Below, piece after piece: positions 20,145-30,860 of a stretch of 64,000 nt of DNA. The stretch is from Mesorhizobium xinjiangense. GTDB taxonomy: Bacteria; Pseudomonadota; Alphaproteobacteria; Rhizobiales; Rhizobiaceae. The stretch is taken from the NCBI RefSeq assembly GCF_009749525.1, contig NZ_WOAC01000018.1:1-64000 (forward strand), in the 5' to 3' direction. Each line of letters starts with the position of its first letter. Positions within the stretch are counted from its first letter, which is position 1. Below the pieces are notes generated by a model. That model ran no database searches. It saw only the letters and a list, made by a program, of their open reading frames with translations, and had not been told where the DNA came from. Position numbers and translations under genes: made by a program.

Positions 20145-20208
20145 TACTGCCCTACTGCCCTACTGCCCTACTGCCCTACTGCCCTATTCCCCTAATCCCC
20201 TACTCCCT
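20145..20208 (-). repeat. Right octamer array, five perfect and three degenerate copies of TACTGCCC
   Basis: Five perfect copies of TACTGCCC fill 20145-20184, followed by TATTCCCC, TAATCCCC and TACTCCCT. The perfect unit is the exact reverse complement of the left-array unit GGGCAGTA. The array starts two bases after the stop codon of the four-helix-bundle gene and ends nine bases before the start of the oxidase gene, so it fills the entire gap. Decay increases toward the oxidase side. Confidence 0.97.
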
Positions 20209-20217
20209 CAGCATCCC

Positions 20218-21507
20218 ATGCCCCCTTACCAATCCCCCATCTCCCCCGGCTATTCCTGGTATGAGGCGAGCCTCGGCGAACGGCCCGAATACCCCGCGCT
20301 CGACGGCGACACGCGGGCCGATGTCGTCATCGTCGGCGGCGGTTTCACCGGGCTCTCGGCGGCGGCGCATCTGGCGAAGGCGGGGAGCGACGTCGTGCTG
20401 ATCGAGGCGCACCGCTTCGGCGACGGCGCTTCGGGGCGCAATGGCGGCCAGATGGGCACCGGCCAGCGCGCCTGGGCGGAAGAGATGGAAGCCGAATTGG
20501 GGCTTTCGCGCGCCAAGGCGCTGTTTGGGCTGGCAGAGGAGGCCAAGACCCATCTGCTCGATTTCGCCGACGCCAACGGCATCGAGATCGACTACATGCC
20601 CGGCCAGATGTCGGTTGCCCACAAGAAGCGTTTCGTCGACGACTTCAAGGCGCATGCCGAGATCATGGCGACGCGCTTCGACTATCCGCACATCAGCTTC
20701 ATGGATGCAGCCGAGACCGAGCGCCGCCTCGGCTCCAAGCACTATTTCGGCGGTGTGCGCGACACGGGCACCGGCCATATCCATCCGCTCAAGCTGGTCG
20801 TCGGCACGGCGCGGGTCGCCGCGGCCGCCGGCGCCCGGCTCTTCGAGAACACCGCCTCCACCGGCCTTCAATCCACCGGCGGCAAGGTCCGCGTGACCAC
20901 GGCGCGCGGCACCATCACGGCCGACAAATGCCTCATCGCGGTCAACGCCTATGGCGGAAATCTCGAGCCGGTGAGCGCGGCGCATGTCATGCCGATCGGC
21001 TCCTTCATCGGCGCCACCGTGCCGCTGGGCGACGACAGTCCGGTGCTGCCGGGGCTGGAAAGCGTCGACGATTCGCGTTTCGTGGTGCGCTATTTCCGCC
21101 GGGTGAAGGACGGGCGGCTCTTGTTCGGCGGGCGCGAGGTCTACAACACCAACGACCCGAAAGACATCGCCAATCACATCCGCCGCCAGATCGCCGAGCT
21201 CTATCCCGCGCTCAACGATGTCGAGATCACCCATTCCTGGGGCGGCTATGTCGGCATCACCATGCCGCGCAAGCCCTTCGTGCGCGAGGTCATGCCGAAC
21301 GTGATCTCCGCCGGCGGCTTTTCAGGCCACGGCGTCATGCTGTCGAACTTCACCGGCAAGCTCTATGCCGAGGCCGTCGGCGGCAATCGCGACCGGCTGA
21401 AGCTGCTGGAGGAATTCAAGGTCCCGGCCTTCCCGGGCGGCCGCAGCCTGCGCGCGCCGCTGCTTTTCCTGGCGCTCAACTGGTACGCGCTGCGCGACCG
21501 GATCTGA
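20218..21507 (+). CDS. puuB: FAD-dependent oxidoreductase, gamma-glutamylputrescine oxidase-like
   Basis: A 429-residue DAO-type flavoenzyme. The dinucleotide-binding motif VVIVGGGFTGLSAAAHLAKAG lies near residue 37 and GDGASGRNGGQMGTGQR near 75; the C-terminal part has GGFSGHGVMLSNFTGKL near 365. It would oxidise gamma-glutamylputrescine to the aldehyde with release of ammonia and hydrogen peroxide. The length equals PuuB. The start is fixed by the family N-terminus (YQSPISPG), but there is no purine-rich binding site before it, because the octamer array occupies that place. Specificity is inferred from the adjacent GS-like gene. Confidence 0.8.
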   Translation: MPPYQSPISPGYSWYEASLGERPEYPALDGDTRADVVIVGGGFTGLSAAAHLAKAGSDVVLIEAHRFGDGASGRNGGQMGTGQRAWAEEMEAELGLSRAKALFGLAEEAKTHLLDFADANGIEIDYMPGQMSVAHKKRFVDDFKAHAEIMATRFDYPHISFMDAAETERRLGSKHYFGGVRDTGTGHIHPLKLVVGTARVAAAAGARLFENTASTGLQSTGGKVRVTTARGTITADKCLIAVNAYGGNLEPVSAAHVMPIGSFIGATVPLGDDSPVLPGLESVDDSRFVVRYFRRVKDGRLLFGGREVYNTNDPKDIANHIRRQIAELYPALNDVEITHSWGGYVGITMPRKPFVREVMPNVISAGGFSGHGVMLSNFTGKLYAEAVGGNRDRLKLLEEFKVPAFPGGRSLRAPLLFLALNWYALRDRI

Positions 21508-21510
21508 CTT

Positions 21511-23289
21511 TCAAGCCGGATTGAGCGGCCAGAAGAACAGGATCGCCGGCACCGACACGGCGATGATCAGCACTTCGAGCGGCAGGCCCATGCGCCAATA
21601 GTCGCCGAAATGGTAGCCGCCCGGCCCCATGATGATCGTGTTGTTCTTGTGGCCGATGGGCGTGAGGAAGGCGCAGGATGCCGCCACCGCCACACCCATC
21701 AGGAAGGGATCGGCCGACACCCCGATCGACCCGGCCACGCCGACCGCGATCGGCGCGGTGATAAGTGCCGTGGCGACATTGTTGAGGAAATCCGACATGG
21801 TCATCGTCACGATCATGACCACGGTCAGGATGGCCCAGGTCGGCCACGAGGCGGTCTGCTCGACAATGGTTTCGGCGATCAGCGCCGTGCCCCCGGAATC
21901 CTCCAGCGCCAGGCCGATCGGGATCAGCGAGGCCAGGAGCACGATGACCGGCCATTCTACGGAATCATAGACGGCGCGCGCGCTGACGATGTTGAAGATG
22001 GCGTAAAGGCAGACAGCCCCGGCCAGCGAGACGGCCAGCGGCAACAAGCCGAACACCGAAAGGGCAATCGCGACCACGAAAATTCCGATCGCCAGCGCCG
22101 CCTTGCGGCGCTGGATGACCGTATGGCTCTTTTCGGCCAGCGGCAGCACGCCCATCCAGTCGGCCGCATCGGCGATGCGGGTTTCCGTACCCAGCAGCAG
22201 CAGGACGTCGCCCGGCTCGATCGCCAGCTTGCGAACCCGCTCGCGAAACCGTTGGCCCTGCCGCGAAACGCCGAGCAGCGACACGTCGCGCCCGCGGAAA
22301 AGCCGCATATCCTGTGCCGAGCGGCCGACGGCGCGCGCGCCGTCCGGCACGATCGCCTCGACCAGCGTCATCGACTTGCCGGCCAGTCCGTCGCTCTTGG
22401 TGCCACTCGACACCTTCAGCTTGGCGTTGCCGATGAACGACTCGATGGAGGCCGGATCGCCTTCCAGCACCAGCCGGTCGCTCTTCTTGATCTCCTCGCG
22501 CAGGGCGAAGCCGGGCAGGCGCTTTCCGCGCCGCACCAGCCCGAGAATCGCCACGTCGTTTTCCTCGGCCAGATCGACGAGGTCGCGCGGCGTCTTGCCC
22601 ACCCAATCCGATTTGTCGGAAAAGCCGGCTTCGGCGACGAACAGCCCCGACTCCTTTTCGCTCTCCTGCACCGCCTGTCCGCGCTGCGGGATGAGCCGCC
22701 AGCCGAACCCGGCGACGAAGGCGATGCCGACGATGGCGCAGATCAGTCCGACCGGAGTGAAATCGAACATCGAGAAGGCTTCGCCGAAAGCACGCTCGCG
22801 ATATTGCGCGATCACGATGTTGGGCGGCGTGCCGATCAGCGTGATCATCCCGCCGAGTATGGTGGCGAAGGACAAGGGCATCAAGGAAAGGGAAGGCGAA
22901 CGCTTGGCCTTGCGCGCCGTTTCCATGTCCAGAGTCATCAGGATGACGAGCGCGGCGACATTGTTGATGACCGCCGACAACACCGCCCCGACCACGGCCA
23001 TGACGCCGATATGCGCCGAAAGCGCGCGTCCCGCATCGACGACATATTGGGCGATGAGTTCGACCGCGCCGGAATTGACCAGGGCGCGCGAGACGATCAG
23101 CACCAGGGCGATGATGACGACCGCCTCATGGCCGAAGCCGGCAAATGCATTTTCGGCCGGTACGGCGCCCCCGGCAACGCCGATCACAAGCGCGCCGAAC
23201 GCAACGAGGTCGTAGCGCACGCGTCCCCAGACCAGAAAGACGAAGACAAGACCCAATAGTGCGAAGATGAATACTTGCTCATAGGTCAT
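21511..23289 (-). CDS. SLC13-family permease with two TrkA-C domains
   Basis: A 592-residue inner-membrane transporter of the divalent-anion/sodium symporter superfamily. About ten membrane segments are split by a soluble middle (residues about 200-370) with two RCK_C/TrkA-C regulatory domains (LPGFALREEIKKSDRLVLEG and LFRGRDVSLLGVSRQGQRF). Permeases of this architecture carry sulfate, dicarboxylates or similar anions; the substrate is not visible. The ATG at 23289 is preferred to an upstream TTG. It is convergent with the oxidase gene, with only 3 bases between stops. Confidence 0.85.
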   Translation of the reverse strand: MTYEQVFIFALLGLVFVFLVWGRVRYDLVAFGALVIGVAGGAVPAENAFAGFGHEAVVIIALVLIVSRALVNSGAVELIAQYVVDAGRALSAHIGVMAVVGAVLSAVINNVAALVILMTLDMETARKAKRSPSLSLMPLSFATILGGMITLIGTPPNIVIAQYRERAFGEAFSMFDFTPVGLICAIVGIAFVAGFGWRLIPQRGQAVQESEKESGLFVAEAGFSDKSDWVGKTPRDLVDLAEENDVAILGLVRRGKRLPGFALREEIKKSDRLVLEGDPASIESFIGNAKLKVSSGTKSDGLAGKSMTLVEAIVPDGARAVGRSAQDMRLFRGRDVSLLGVSRQGQRFRERVRKLAIEPGDVLLLLGTETRIADAADWMGVLPLAEKSHTVIQRRKAALAIGIFVVAIALSVFGLLPLAVSLAGAVCLYAIFNIVSARAVYDSVEWPVIVLLASLIPIGLALEDSGGTALIAETIVEQTASWPTWAILTVVMIVTMTMSDFLNNVATALITAPIAVGVAGSIGVSADPFLMGVAVAASCAFLTPIGHKNNTIIMGPGGYHFGDYWRMGLPLEVLIIAVSVPAILFFWPLNPA

Positions 23290-23321
23290 TGAAATTCCGG
23301 CCTTCTCAATCGGCAAGGAGA

Positions 23322-23430
23322 GCTAGAGCAATTCCAGGAGAAGTGGCAGCCGGTTCTCCGTCCGGAATTGCGTCGAATCAAAGGGTTAGATTGGCGAACC
23401 GATTCCGCGAAGCGGTGAACCGATCTAGCA
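23322..23430. repeat. Interspersed palindromic repeat (AGCAATTCC family) in the SLC13-SDR gap
   Basis: GCAATTCC (23328-23335) and GGAATTGC (23364-23371) flank inner arms GGAGAA (23337-23342) and TTCTCC (23354-23359), making a two-part palindrome. A further imperfect one follows, with TAGATTGG and CCGATCTA as arms. The first unit matches a well-known rhizobial intergenic repeat pattern. The rest of the 231-base gap holds no gene that I can see. Confidence 0.6.
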
Positions 23431-23520
23431 GCTGCAATCGTTTCTCAACTTCAACGCGAATTCAAGGCACAAAATCGACGTGGAGACGGATTGCCGAGTT
23501 CATTGGAACGCCGCCACGGC

Positions 23521-24270
23521 TCAGACGCACCTTCCCCCGTCGACCTCCAGCGCCACGCCGGTGATGAATTCGGCCTCGTCGGAGGCAAGCCACAGCGCCG
23601 CATTGGCAATATCGAGCGGCGTCGACAACCGGCCGAGCGGGATCGAGGCGCGGAACTGGGCGCGCTTTTCCGGCGTGTCCTCGCCCATGAACTGGGCGAG
23701 CATGCCCGTCTCGCCGGCGACCGGGCACAGGCAGTTGACGCGGATGTTCTTCGGCGCCAGTTCCACGGCCATCGATTTCGTCGCCGTCACCGCCCAGCCC
23801 TTCGAGGCGTTGTACCAGGTCAGCCCCGGGCGCGGCCTGAGCCCGGCGGTCGAGGCGGTGGTGATGATCGAGCCGCCGCCCTGCTTTTCCATGACCGGCA
23901 CGACGGCAAGCGCAGCGAAATAGATCGCCTTCATGTTGACCGCGGTGATCAGGTCGAAGGTCGCCTCGTCGACATCGAGCATGTCGCCGTTGCGATAGGT
24001 GTAGCCGGCATTGTTGACCAGGATGTCGATGCGGCCGTGCTGGTCGAGCGCGGCGGCAACCATGGCATCGATGTCGGACTTGATGGAGACGTCGGCGGTG
24101 ACCGGGTAGGCCGCCGATCCGATTTCACTAGCCACCCGCTCGGTGCCCTTGGCGTTGAGGTCCGCCACGACGACCATGGCACCCTCCTCGGCAAAACGCT
24201 TCGCCATGCCTTCGCCGAAGCCCGACGCCGCGCCGGTGATGATTGCTACCTTGTCTGCTAGACGGCCCAC
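23521..24270 (-). CDS. Short-chain dehydrogenase/reductase
   Basis: A 249-residue classical SDR. The cofactor motif TGAASGFGEGMAKRF lies near residue 12, NNAGYT near 86, and the active site has the serine in TTASTAGL and the YNASK pair near 153. The aspartate in VVADLNAKG at the end of strand 2 suggests NAD rather than NADP. The GTG at 24270 is taken as start because GGAGG lies 5 bases before it. It is followed on the same strand by nothing related; the substrate is unknown. Confidence 0.87.
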   Translation of the reverse strand: MGRLADKVAIITGAASGFGEGMAKRFAEEGAMVVVADLNAKGTERVASEIGSAAYPVTADVSIKSDIDAMVAAALDQHGRIDILVNNAGYTYRNGDMLDVDEATFDLITAVNMKAIYFAALAVVPVMEKQGGGSIITTASTAGLRPRPGLTWYNASKGWAVTATKSMAVELAPKNIRVNCLCPVAGETGMLAQFMGEDTPEKRAQFRASIPLGRLSTPLDIANAALWLASDEAEFITGVALEVDGGRCV

Positions 24271-24288
24271 TCGTGCCTCCACTTCATG

Positions 24289-24624
24289 TCATTCAATTTC
24301 CTTGCGAACGGCCTCTTCGAGCCCGTCCAGATGATTGAGGACTGTGTTCCACAGAAAGCGCGGCAGAACATCCTCGTAGTCATGGCGATAGACATTGCCC
24401 GCGCCCGCGATCCGATCCCATGGCACTTCTGGATGGCGGGCCTTCAGGACGTCCGGGAGCCGTCGCGACGCCTCAGAGATGATCTCAAGGCAGCGCGTCA
24501 CGGCGTACAGGGTCCGCTCGTCCTCGGCGAACGCCTCATAGGACAATCCATCGACGAACCGGTGCGCGAGAGTAATGTTATCGCGGATAGCTTCCAGCAC
24601 ACGGGACGTATCCCTAGAAGGCAT
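24289..24624 (-). CDS. HepT-like toxin (DUF86 family)
   Basis: A 111-residue helical protein of the HepT/DUF86 family, RNase-type toxins of the HepT-MntA module. The family core WDRIAGAGNVYRHDYEDVLP (residues 69-88) holds the conserved histidine and the tyrosine that MntA-type enzymes modify by AMPylation. Compared with the classical R-x4-H form, the arginine lies directly before the histidine (YRHDY), as in a known sub-branch. Its start overlaps the end of the nucleotidyltransferase gene by 11 bases, so antitoxin is made first. Confidence 0.85.
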   Translation of the reverse strand: MPSRDTSRVLEAIRDNITLAHRFVDGLSYEAFAEDERTLYAVTRCLEIISEASRRLPDVLKARHPEVPWDRIAGAGNVYRHDYEDVLPRFLWNTVLNHLDGLEEAVRKEIE

Positions 24625-24910
24625 GGACGGACCCAGTCCGGACGGCTTGCCTCAGATCGGATTTCAATCCTTCTGCGTTCACCACATCCACCGGCCCCTC
24701 GAACATCCCGGCAATGTATGCCTTCAAGCCGACATAGTCGTAGACGCTCAGAGGCACATCCGGATCAAGATCGATCAGGATGTCGATGTCGCTGTCGGGT
24801 TGCGCATTTCCCCTGGCAACGGAGCCGAAGAGGGCCGCATGGGTTACGCCCTGCTTGCGCAACTCGCCCTTGTGCCGCTGGAGCGTCTTGATGATTTGCT
24901 TACAATCCAT
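24614..24910 (-). CDS. MntA-like nucleotidyltransferase antitoxin
   Basis: A 98-residue minimal nucleotidyltransferase. ALFGSVARGNAQPDSDIDIL (residues 26-45) contains the GS-x2-RG signature and the paired metal-binding aspartates DID; the third acidic residue is in GPVDVV near 75. In HepT-MntA modules this enzyme silences the toxin by adding AMP to its tyrosine. All catalytic residues are present. It lies directly upstream of, and overlaps, the toxin gene; the pair stands between an SDR and an aldehyde dehydrogenase gene. Confidence 0.88.
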   Translation of the reverse strand: MDCKQIIKTLQRHKGELRKQGVTHAALFGSVARGNAQPDSDIDILIDLDPDVPLSVYDYVGLKAYIAGMFEGPVDVVNAEGLKSDLRQAVRTGSVHAF

Positions 24911-24955
24911 GGCGCCAAGGTACCTCGGAAGGATCGCCGGTTCAATTTTGTATCG

Positions 24956-26431
24956 TCACCCGTGATTGAACACCACCGTCTTGGTGGCTGACATGTCGTA
25001 GAGCGCCTCAAAACCCTTTTCGCGCCCGTGACCCGATTTCTTGAAGCCGCCGAACGGCAATTCGATGCCGCCGCCCGCGCCATAGCCGTTGACGAAGACC
25101 TGTCCCGCGCGCACCCGCTTGGCCACGCGGTGCTGGCGCGCCCCGTCCTTGGTCCACACGCCGGCAACGAGCCCGTATTCGGTGGAATTGGCAATGCGGA
25201 TAGCGTCGGCTTCGTCGCCAAAGGGCGTCACGGTCAGAACCGGCCCGAACACTTCTTCCTGCGCGATCGCCTGGCCGGGATCGACCGAGCCGAAGAGCGC
25301 CGGCGCGAAATAGTAGCCATCAGACGGCGCATCGCTCGCCACGGTGCCGCGCGCCAGGAGAGTGACGCCGGCCTCCTCGGCGGCCGCAACCATGCCCGCG
25401 ACGCGCTCCTTCTGCATCGGGTTGATCAAGGCACCGAGATCGAGATCGGCGTCGTGCGGCCCGGCCACCAGCTTGGAGAAGCGGTCGGCCAGCGCCGAAG
25501 CGACGCGCTCATAGACCGGCTGCTCGATCAGGATCCGGCTGCCGGCCGAGCAGGTCTGGCCGCCATTCTGGATGACCGCGTTGACGAGCACCGGCAGGGC
25601 CGCTTCGATATCGGCATCGGCAAAGACGATCTGCGGCGACTTGCCGCCAAGCTCCATCGTCACGCCGCGATTGTTTGTCGCGGCCGCCTGCTGGATGGCG
25701 GTGCCCGTTGCCGTCGAGCCGGTAAAGGTGACGTAGTCGACCAGCGGATGGGCCGAAAGCGCAGCACCCGCGTCGCGGCCATAGCCGGTGATGACGTTGA
25801 AGACGCCCGCCGGAACGCCGGCCTCCAGCGCCAGTTCGGCAATGCGCACCGCGCTCAGCGATGCGTCCTCGGCCGGCTTGACCACCAGCGTATTGCCCAT
25901 GGCGAGCGCCGCACCGGCCACGCGGGCGAGAATCTGCAACGGATAGTTCCACGGGATGATGCCGGCCACGACACCGTGCGGCTCGCGCAGGGTGAGCGCG
26001 GTATAGCCGTCAAGGAACGGGATCGTGTCGCCATGGATCTTGTCGGCCGCGCCGCCGTAGAATTCGTAGTAGCGCATCGTCGCGGTCACGTCCGCTCGGC
26101 CCTGCCGGATCGGCTTGCCGGTGTCGCGCGATTCGAGCGCGGCGAGTTCGTCGCCATGCTGCTCGATCAGAAGGCCGAGCCGCGTCAGGCAGCGGCCGCG
26201 CTCGACCGCCGGCATGCGACCCCAGGGGCCCTCGTCGAAGGCGCGCCGCGCCGCCTGCACGGCCATGTCGACATCCTCGACCGCGGATGCCGGGATGGAG
26301 GCGAAGACCTTGCCGTCGGACGGGCAAGCAACGTCGATGCGTTTGCCCGACAAGGCCTCCATCTGCTTGCCGTCGATCAAGTTCATCACCGCAAGTCCTT
26401 GCGCGACCGTACGCGACAGATGTGTTCCCAT
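24956..26431 (-). CDS. NAD(P)-dependent aldehyde dehydrogenase
   Basis: A 491-residue ALDH. GIIPWNYPLQILARVAGAAL lies near residue 155, the general-base glutamate in MELGGKSPQI near 255 and the catalytic cysteine in GGQTCSAGSRILIEQ near 290. The sequence resembles the PuuC/betaine aldehyde group, so gamma-glutamyl-aminobutyraldehyde from the PuuB step is a plausible substrate, given the polyamine genes within 7 kb; this is inference. The ATG at 26431 follows GGGAGAACCGCC; an ATG at 26386 (MNLIDGKQM) is an alternative and closer to the usual family start. Confidence 0.85.
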   Translation of the reverse strand: MGTHLSRTVAQGLAVMNLIDGKQMEALSGKRIDVACPSDGKVFASIPASAVEDVDMAVQAARRAFDEGPWGRMPAVERGRCLTRLGLLIEQHGDELAALESRDTGKPIRQGRADVTATMRYYEFYGGAADKIHGDTIPFLDGYTALTLREPHGVVAGIIPWNYPLQILARVAGAALAMGNTLVVKPAEDASLSAVRIAELALEAGVPAGVFNVITGYGRDAGAALSAHPLVDYVTFTGSTATGTAIQQAAATNNRGVTMELGGKSPQIVFADADIEAALPVLVNAVIQNGGQTCSAGSRILIEQPVYERVASALADRFSKLVAGPHDADLDLGALINPMQKERVAGMVAAAEEAGVTLLARGTVASDAPSDGYYFAPALFGSVDPGQAIAQEEVFGPVLTVTPFGDEADAIRIANSTEYGLVAGVWTKDGARQHRVAKRVRAGQVFVNGYGAGGGIELPFGGFKKSGHGREKGFEALYDMSATKTVVFNHG

Positions 26432-26632
26432 GGCGGTTCTCCCATATTGCATGGCGGCCCGTTGTCGGGCCCAATGCGGCTGGCCTCATGCACAGTGTGC
26501 AGGCACGGCGATCTATGACAAACGGGACGGGCCCGACAGTGTCAAGGGACAAGAACGAGCAGGCCAGGACTGGCCATCTTAAATCGATTAGACTATACGA
26601 GCCGGCAGCGTTGCCGCAGGATTGGATATGAC

Positions 26633-28105
26633 ATGACCAGCCAGACCATACCCGTCGAGCCTTTCGACTTCATCGCCTTCGGCGGCACCGGCGACCTGGC
26701 CGAGCGCAAGCTTCTGCCGGCGCTCTATCAGCGCCAGAAGGCGGGGCAGTTTTCCGAGCCGACGCGCATCATCGGCGCCTCGCGCTCGAAGCTGGGCGAC
26801 GAGGACTACCGTGAATTCGCCCGCAAGGCGATCACCGAGCATGTCAGGGCCGACGAGATCGACGGGACCGAGCTTGACGCCTTCCTGGCAAGGCTCTCCT
26901 ATGTCGCCATCGACGCCAAATCGGGCGACGGCTTCGAGGCGTTGGCGGCCACGCTCGGTGACAGCCCGCGCATCCGCGTCTTCTACATGGCGGTGGCGCC
27001 GGCGCTGTTCGGCGACATCTGCGCCAATCTCAAGACGCACGCCCTGGCGACGCCCCAGGCACGCATCGTGGTCGAAAAGCCGATCGGGCGCGACCTCGCC
27101 TCGGCCCGCGACGTCAACGACGCGATCGGCCAAGTGTTCGAGGAGCACCAGGTCTTCCGCATCGACCATTATCTGGGCAAGGAAACGGTGCAGAACCTGA
27201 TGGCGCTGCGCTTCGCCAATGCGCTCTACGAGCCTCTGTGGAACTCGGCCCATATCGACCATGTGCAGATCACCGTGGCCGAGATGGTGGGGCTCGAAGA
27301 CCGCGTCAGCTACTACGACAAGGCCGGCGCGCTGCGCGACATGGTGCAAAACCACCTGCTGCAGCTTCTCTGCCTCGTCGCCATGGAGGTGCCCGCCTCG
27401 ATGGAGGCCGACGCGGTGCGCGACGAAAAGCTCAAGGTCCTGCGCTCGCTGACGCCGATCCGCGACACCGAGGCCGGCAAGCTGACCGTGCGCGGCCAAT
27501 ACCGGGCCGGCGCGTCGGCCGGCGGCGCGGTCAAGGGCTATGTCGAGGAACTCGCCAACGGCTCCAGCACCACCGAGACCTTCGTCGCCATCAAGGCCGA
27601 GATCGCCAACTGGCGCTGGGCCGGCATCCCGTTCTATCTGCGCACGGGCAAGCGGCTCGCCGCGCGCGTCTCCGAGATCGTCATCGAGTTCAAGCCGATC
27701 CCGCATTCGATCTTCGGCGAGGGCGCCGGCGAGGTCTTCGCCAATCAGCTCGTCATCCGCCTGCAGCCCGACGAGGGTGTGAAGCAGTGGATCATGATCA
27801 AGGACCCCGGCCCCGGCGGCATGCGGCTGCGCCATGTGCCGCTCGACATGAGCTTTGCCGAATCCTTCGACGTGCGCAACCCGGATGCCTATGAGCGGCT
27901 GGTGATGGATGTGGTGCGCGGCAACCAGACGCTGTTCATGCGCCGCGACGAGGTCGAGGCGGCGTGGAAATGGATCGATCCGATCCTCGGCGCCTGGGAG
28001 GACTCGCACCAGGACGCCCAGGGCTACACCGCCGGAACATGGGGGCCGTCCGGCTCCATCGCGCTGATCGAGCGCGACGGCAGGACATGGCACGAGAGCG
28101 TGTGA
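26633..28105 (+). CDS. zwf: Glucose-6-phosphate 1-dehydrogenase
   Basis: A 490-residue enzyme that oxidises glucose 6-phosphate to 6-phosphogluconolactone with NADP. The cofactor site [19 protein letters not shown] is near residue 15, [15 protein letters not shown] near 148, and the substrate and catalytic segment [13 protein letters not shown] near 180. It is the first gene of zwf-pgl-edd; its TGA overlaps the ATG of pgl by one base. The 180-base upstream gap is AT-richer than its surroundings and probably carries the promoter, but no HexR-like box was identified. Confidence 0.96.
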   Translation: MTSQTIPVEPFDFIAFGGTGDLAERKLLPALYQRQKAGQFSEPTRIIGASRSKLGDEDYREFARKAITEHVRADEIDGTELDAFLARLSYVAIDAKSGDGFEALAATLGDSPRIRVFYMAVAPALFGDICANLKTHALATPQARIVVEKPIGRDLASARDVNDAIGQVFEEHQVFRIDHYLGKETVQNLMALRFANALYEPLWNSAHIDHVQITVAEMVGLEDRVSYYDKAGALRDMVQNHLLQLLCLVAMEVPASMEADAVRDEKLKVLRSLTPIRDTEAGKLTVRGQYRAGASAGGAVKGYVEELANGSSTTETFVAIKAEIANWRWAGIPFYLRTGKRLAARVSEIVIEFKPIPHSIFGEGAGEVFANQLVIRLQPDEGVKQWIMIKDPGPGGMRLRHVPLDMSFAESFDVRNPDAYERLVMDVVRGNQTLFMRRDEVEAAWKWIDPILGAWEDSHQDAQGYTAGTWGPSGSIALIERDGRTWHESV

Positions 28106-28821
28106 TGCCCGACGGACAAGCGACGCTTCAGACCTTCCCCTCGCCCGAACGACTGGCGCAGGCGCTGGCCGAACGCATCGCCGGGCAGCTCGACACGGCG
28201 ATCGCCGCACGCGGCCACGCAACGCTGGCCGTTTCCGGCGGCACGACGCCCGAGCGCTTCTTCGCCGCCCTTGCCGCACAGCCGATCGATTGGTCGAAGG
28301 TCACCGTCACGCTGGTCGACGAGCGTTTCGTGCCGCCCGCCTCGCCGCGCTCCAACGAGGCCCTGGTGCGCCGCATCCTGCTTCAGGGCAAGGCCGCCGC
28401 CGCCCGCTTCGTACCGCTCTTCACCGACGCGCCGACACCGGACGCCGCCGCCCTTGTGGCCGACACAGCGATCGCCGCCCTTCCCCTGCCCTTCGACGCG
28501 CTGGTGCTCGGCATGGGCAGCGACGGCCACACCGCCTCCTTCTTTCCCGACGCGGCCAATCTCGACACGCTACTTTCGCCGCAAAATCCCGCCCGCGTCA
28601 TGGCCGTCGACACAAAGGCCGGCGGCGAGCCGCGCCTGACGCTGACGCTGCCGACGATCGCCGCCGCACGGCTCGTCGTGCTGCATATCGAGGGCACGGC
28701 CAAGAAGGCCGTTCTCGACGAGGCCCTTTCACCGGCCGGCTCCGACCTGCCGATCCGCACAGTCATCGACCGTGCCCAATTTCCCGTCACAATAGTCTGG
28801 GCGCCCTCCCACGCCGCCTGA
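28105..28821 (+). CDS. pgl: 6-Phosphogluconolactonase
   Basis: A 238-residue enzyme of the DevB/SOL type that hydrolyses 6-phosphogluconolactone. [17 protein letters not shown] lies near residue 40, [12 protein letters not shown] near 70 and [14 protein letters not shown] near 135. The ATG overlaps the zwf stop (TGATG), which fixes the start and couples translation. It is the second gene of the Entner-Doudoroff operon and is followed by edd after 26 bases. Confidence 0.94.
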   Translation: MPDGQATLQTFPSPERLAQALAERIAGQLDTAIAARGHATLAVSGGTTPERFFAALAAQPIDWSKVTVTLVDERFVPPASPRSNEALVRRILLQGKAAAARFVPLFTDAPTPDAAALVADTAIAALPLPFDALVLGMGSDGHTASFFPDAANLDTLLSPQNPARVMAVDTKAGGEPRLTLTLPTIAAARLVVLHIEGTAKKAVLDEALSPAGSDLPIRTVIDRAQFPVTIVWAPSHAA

Positions 28822-28847
28822 CAACAAGCCCCGGAGGCTCAGCCAAA

Positions 28848-30662
<1,815 letters not shown>

Positions 30663-30860
30663 GGGGGAGCGTGAGGACGTTGAGGGCCTGAAAATCGGCG
30701 TCGTGTTTGGGGCTGGGAGGGGACTGTCTGCTAACGGACGAGGCTCCGAAAAAGCAGCCATTTCAACGCCAAATTGCTGCCCGCAACGTTTAGACCAAAG
30801 GAAACTTAGGGTGGAAGATGGGTCTCGTCGGGTTCTAATAGCCAATTCCTGACCCGAAGC
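30663..30860. other. Gap between edd and the retron, no gene seen
   Basis: These 198 bases carry no convincing coding sequence. GC content falls from the edd side to the retron side, so the left boundary of the acquired retron DNA probably lies here. No direct repeat or attachment-like site was found by eye. Confidence 0.4.

Noticed and set aside
19712-20208. CRISPR array or diversity-generating retroelement
   Set aside because: The octamers are contiguous without spacers, and no cas gene, reverse transcriptase or template/variable repeat is present. The protein is Avd-like only in fold.
21610-23259. A 549-codon plus-strand open frame
   Set aside because: It is antisense to the SLC13 permease, with repetitive D/R/Q-rich translation and no recognisable domain.
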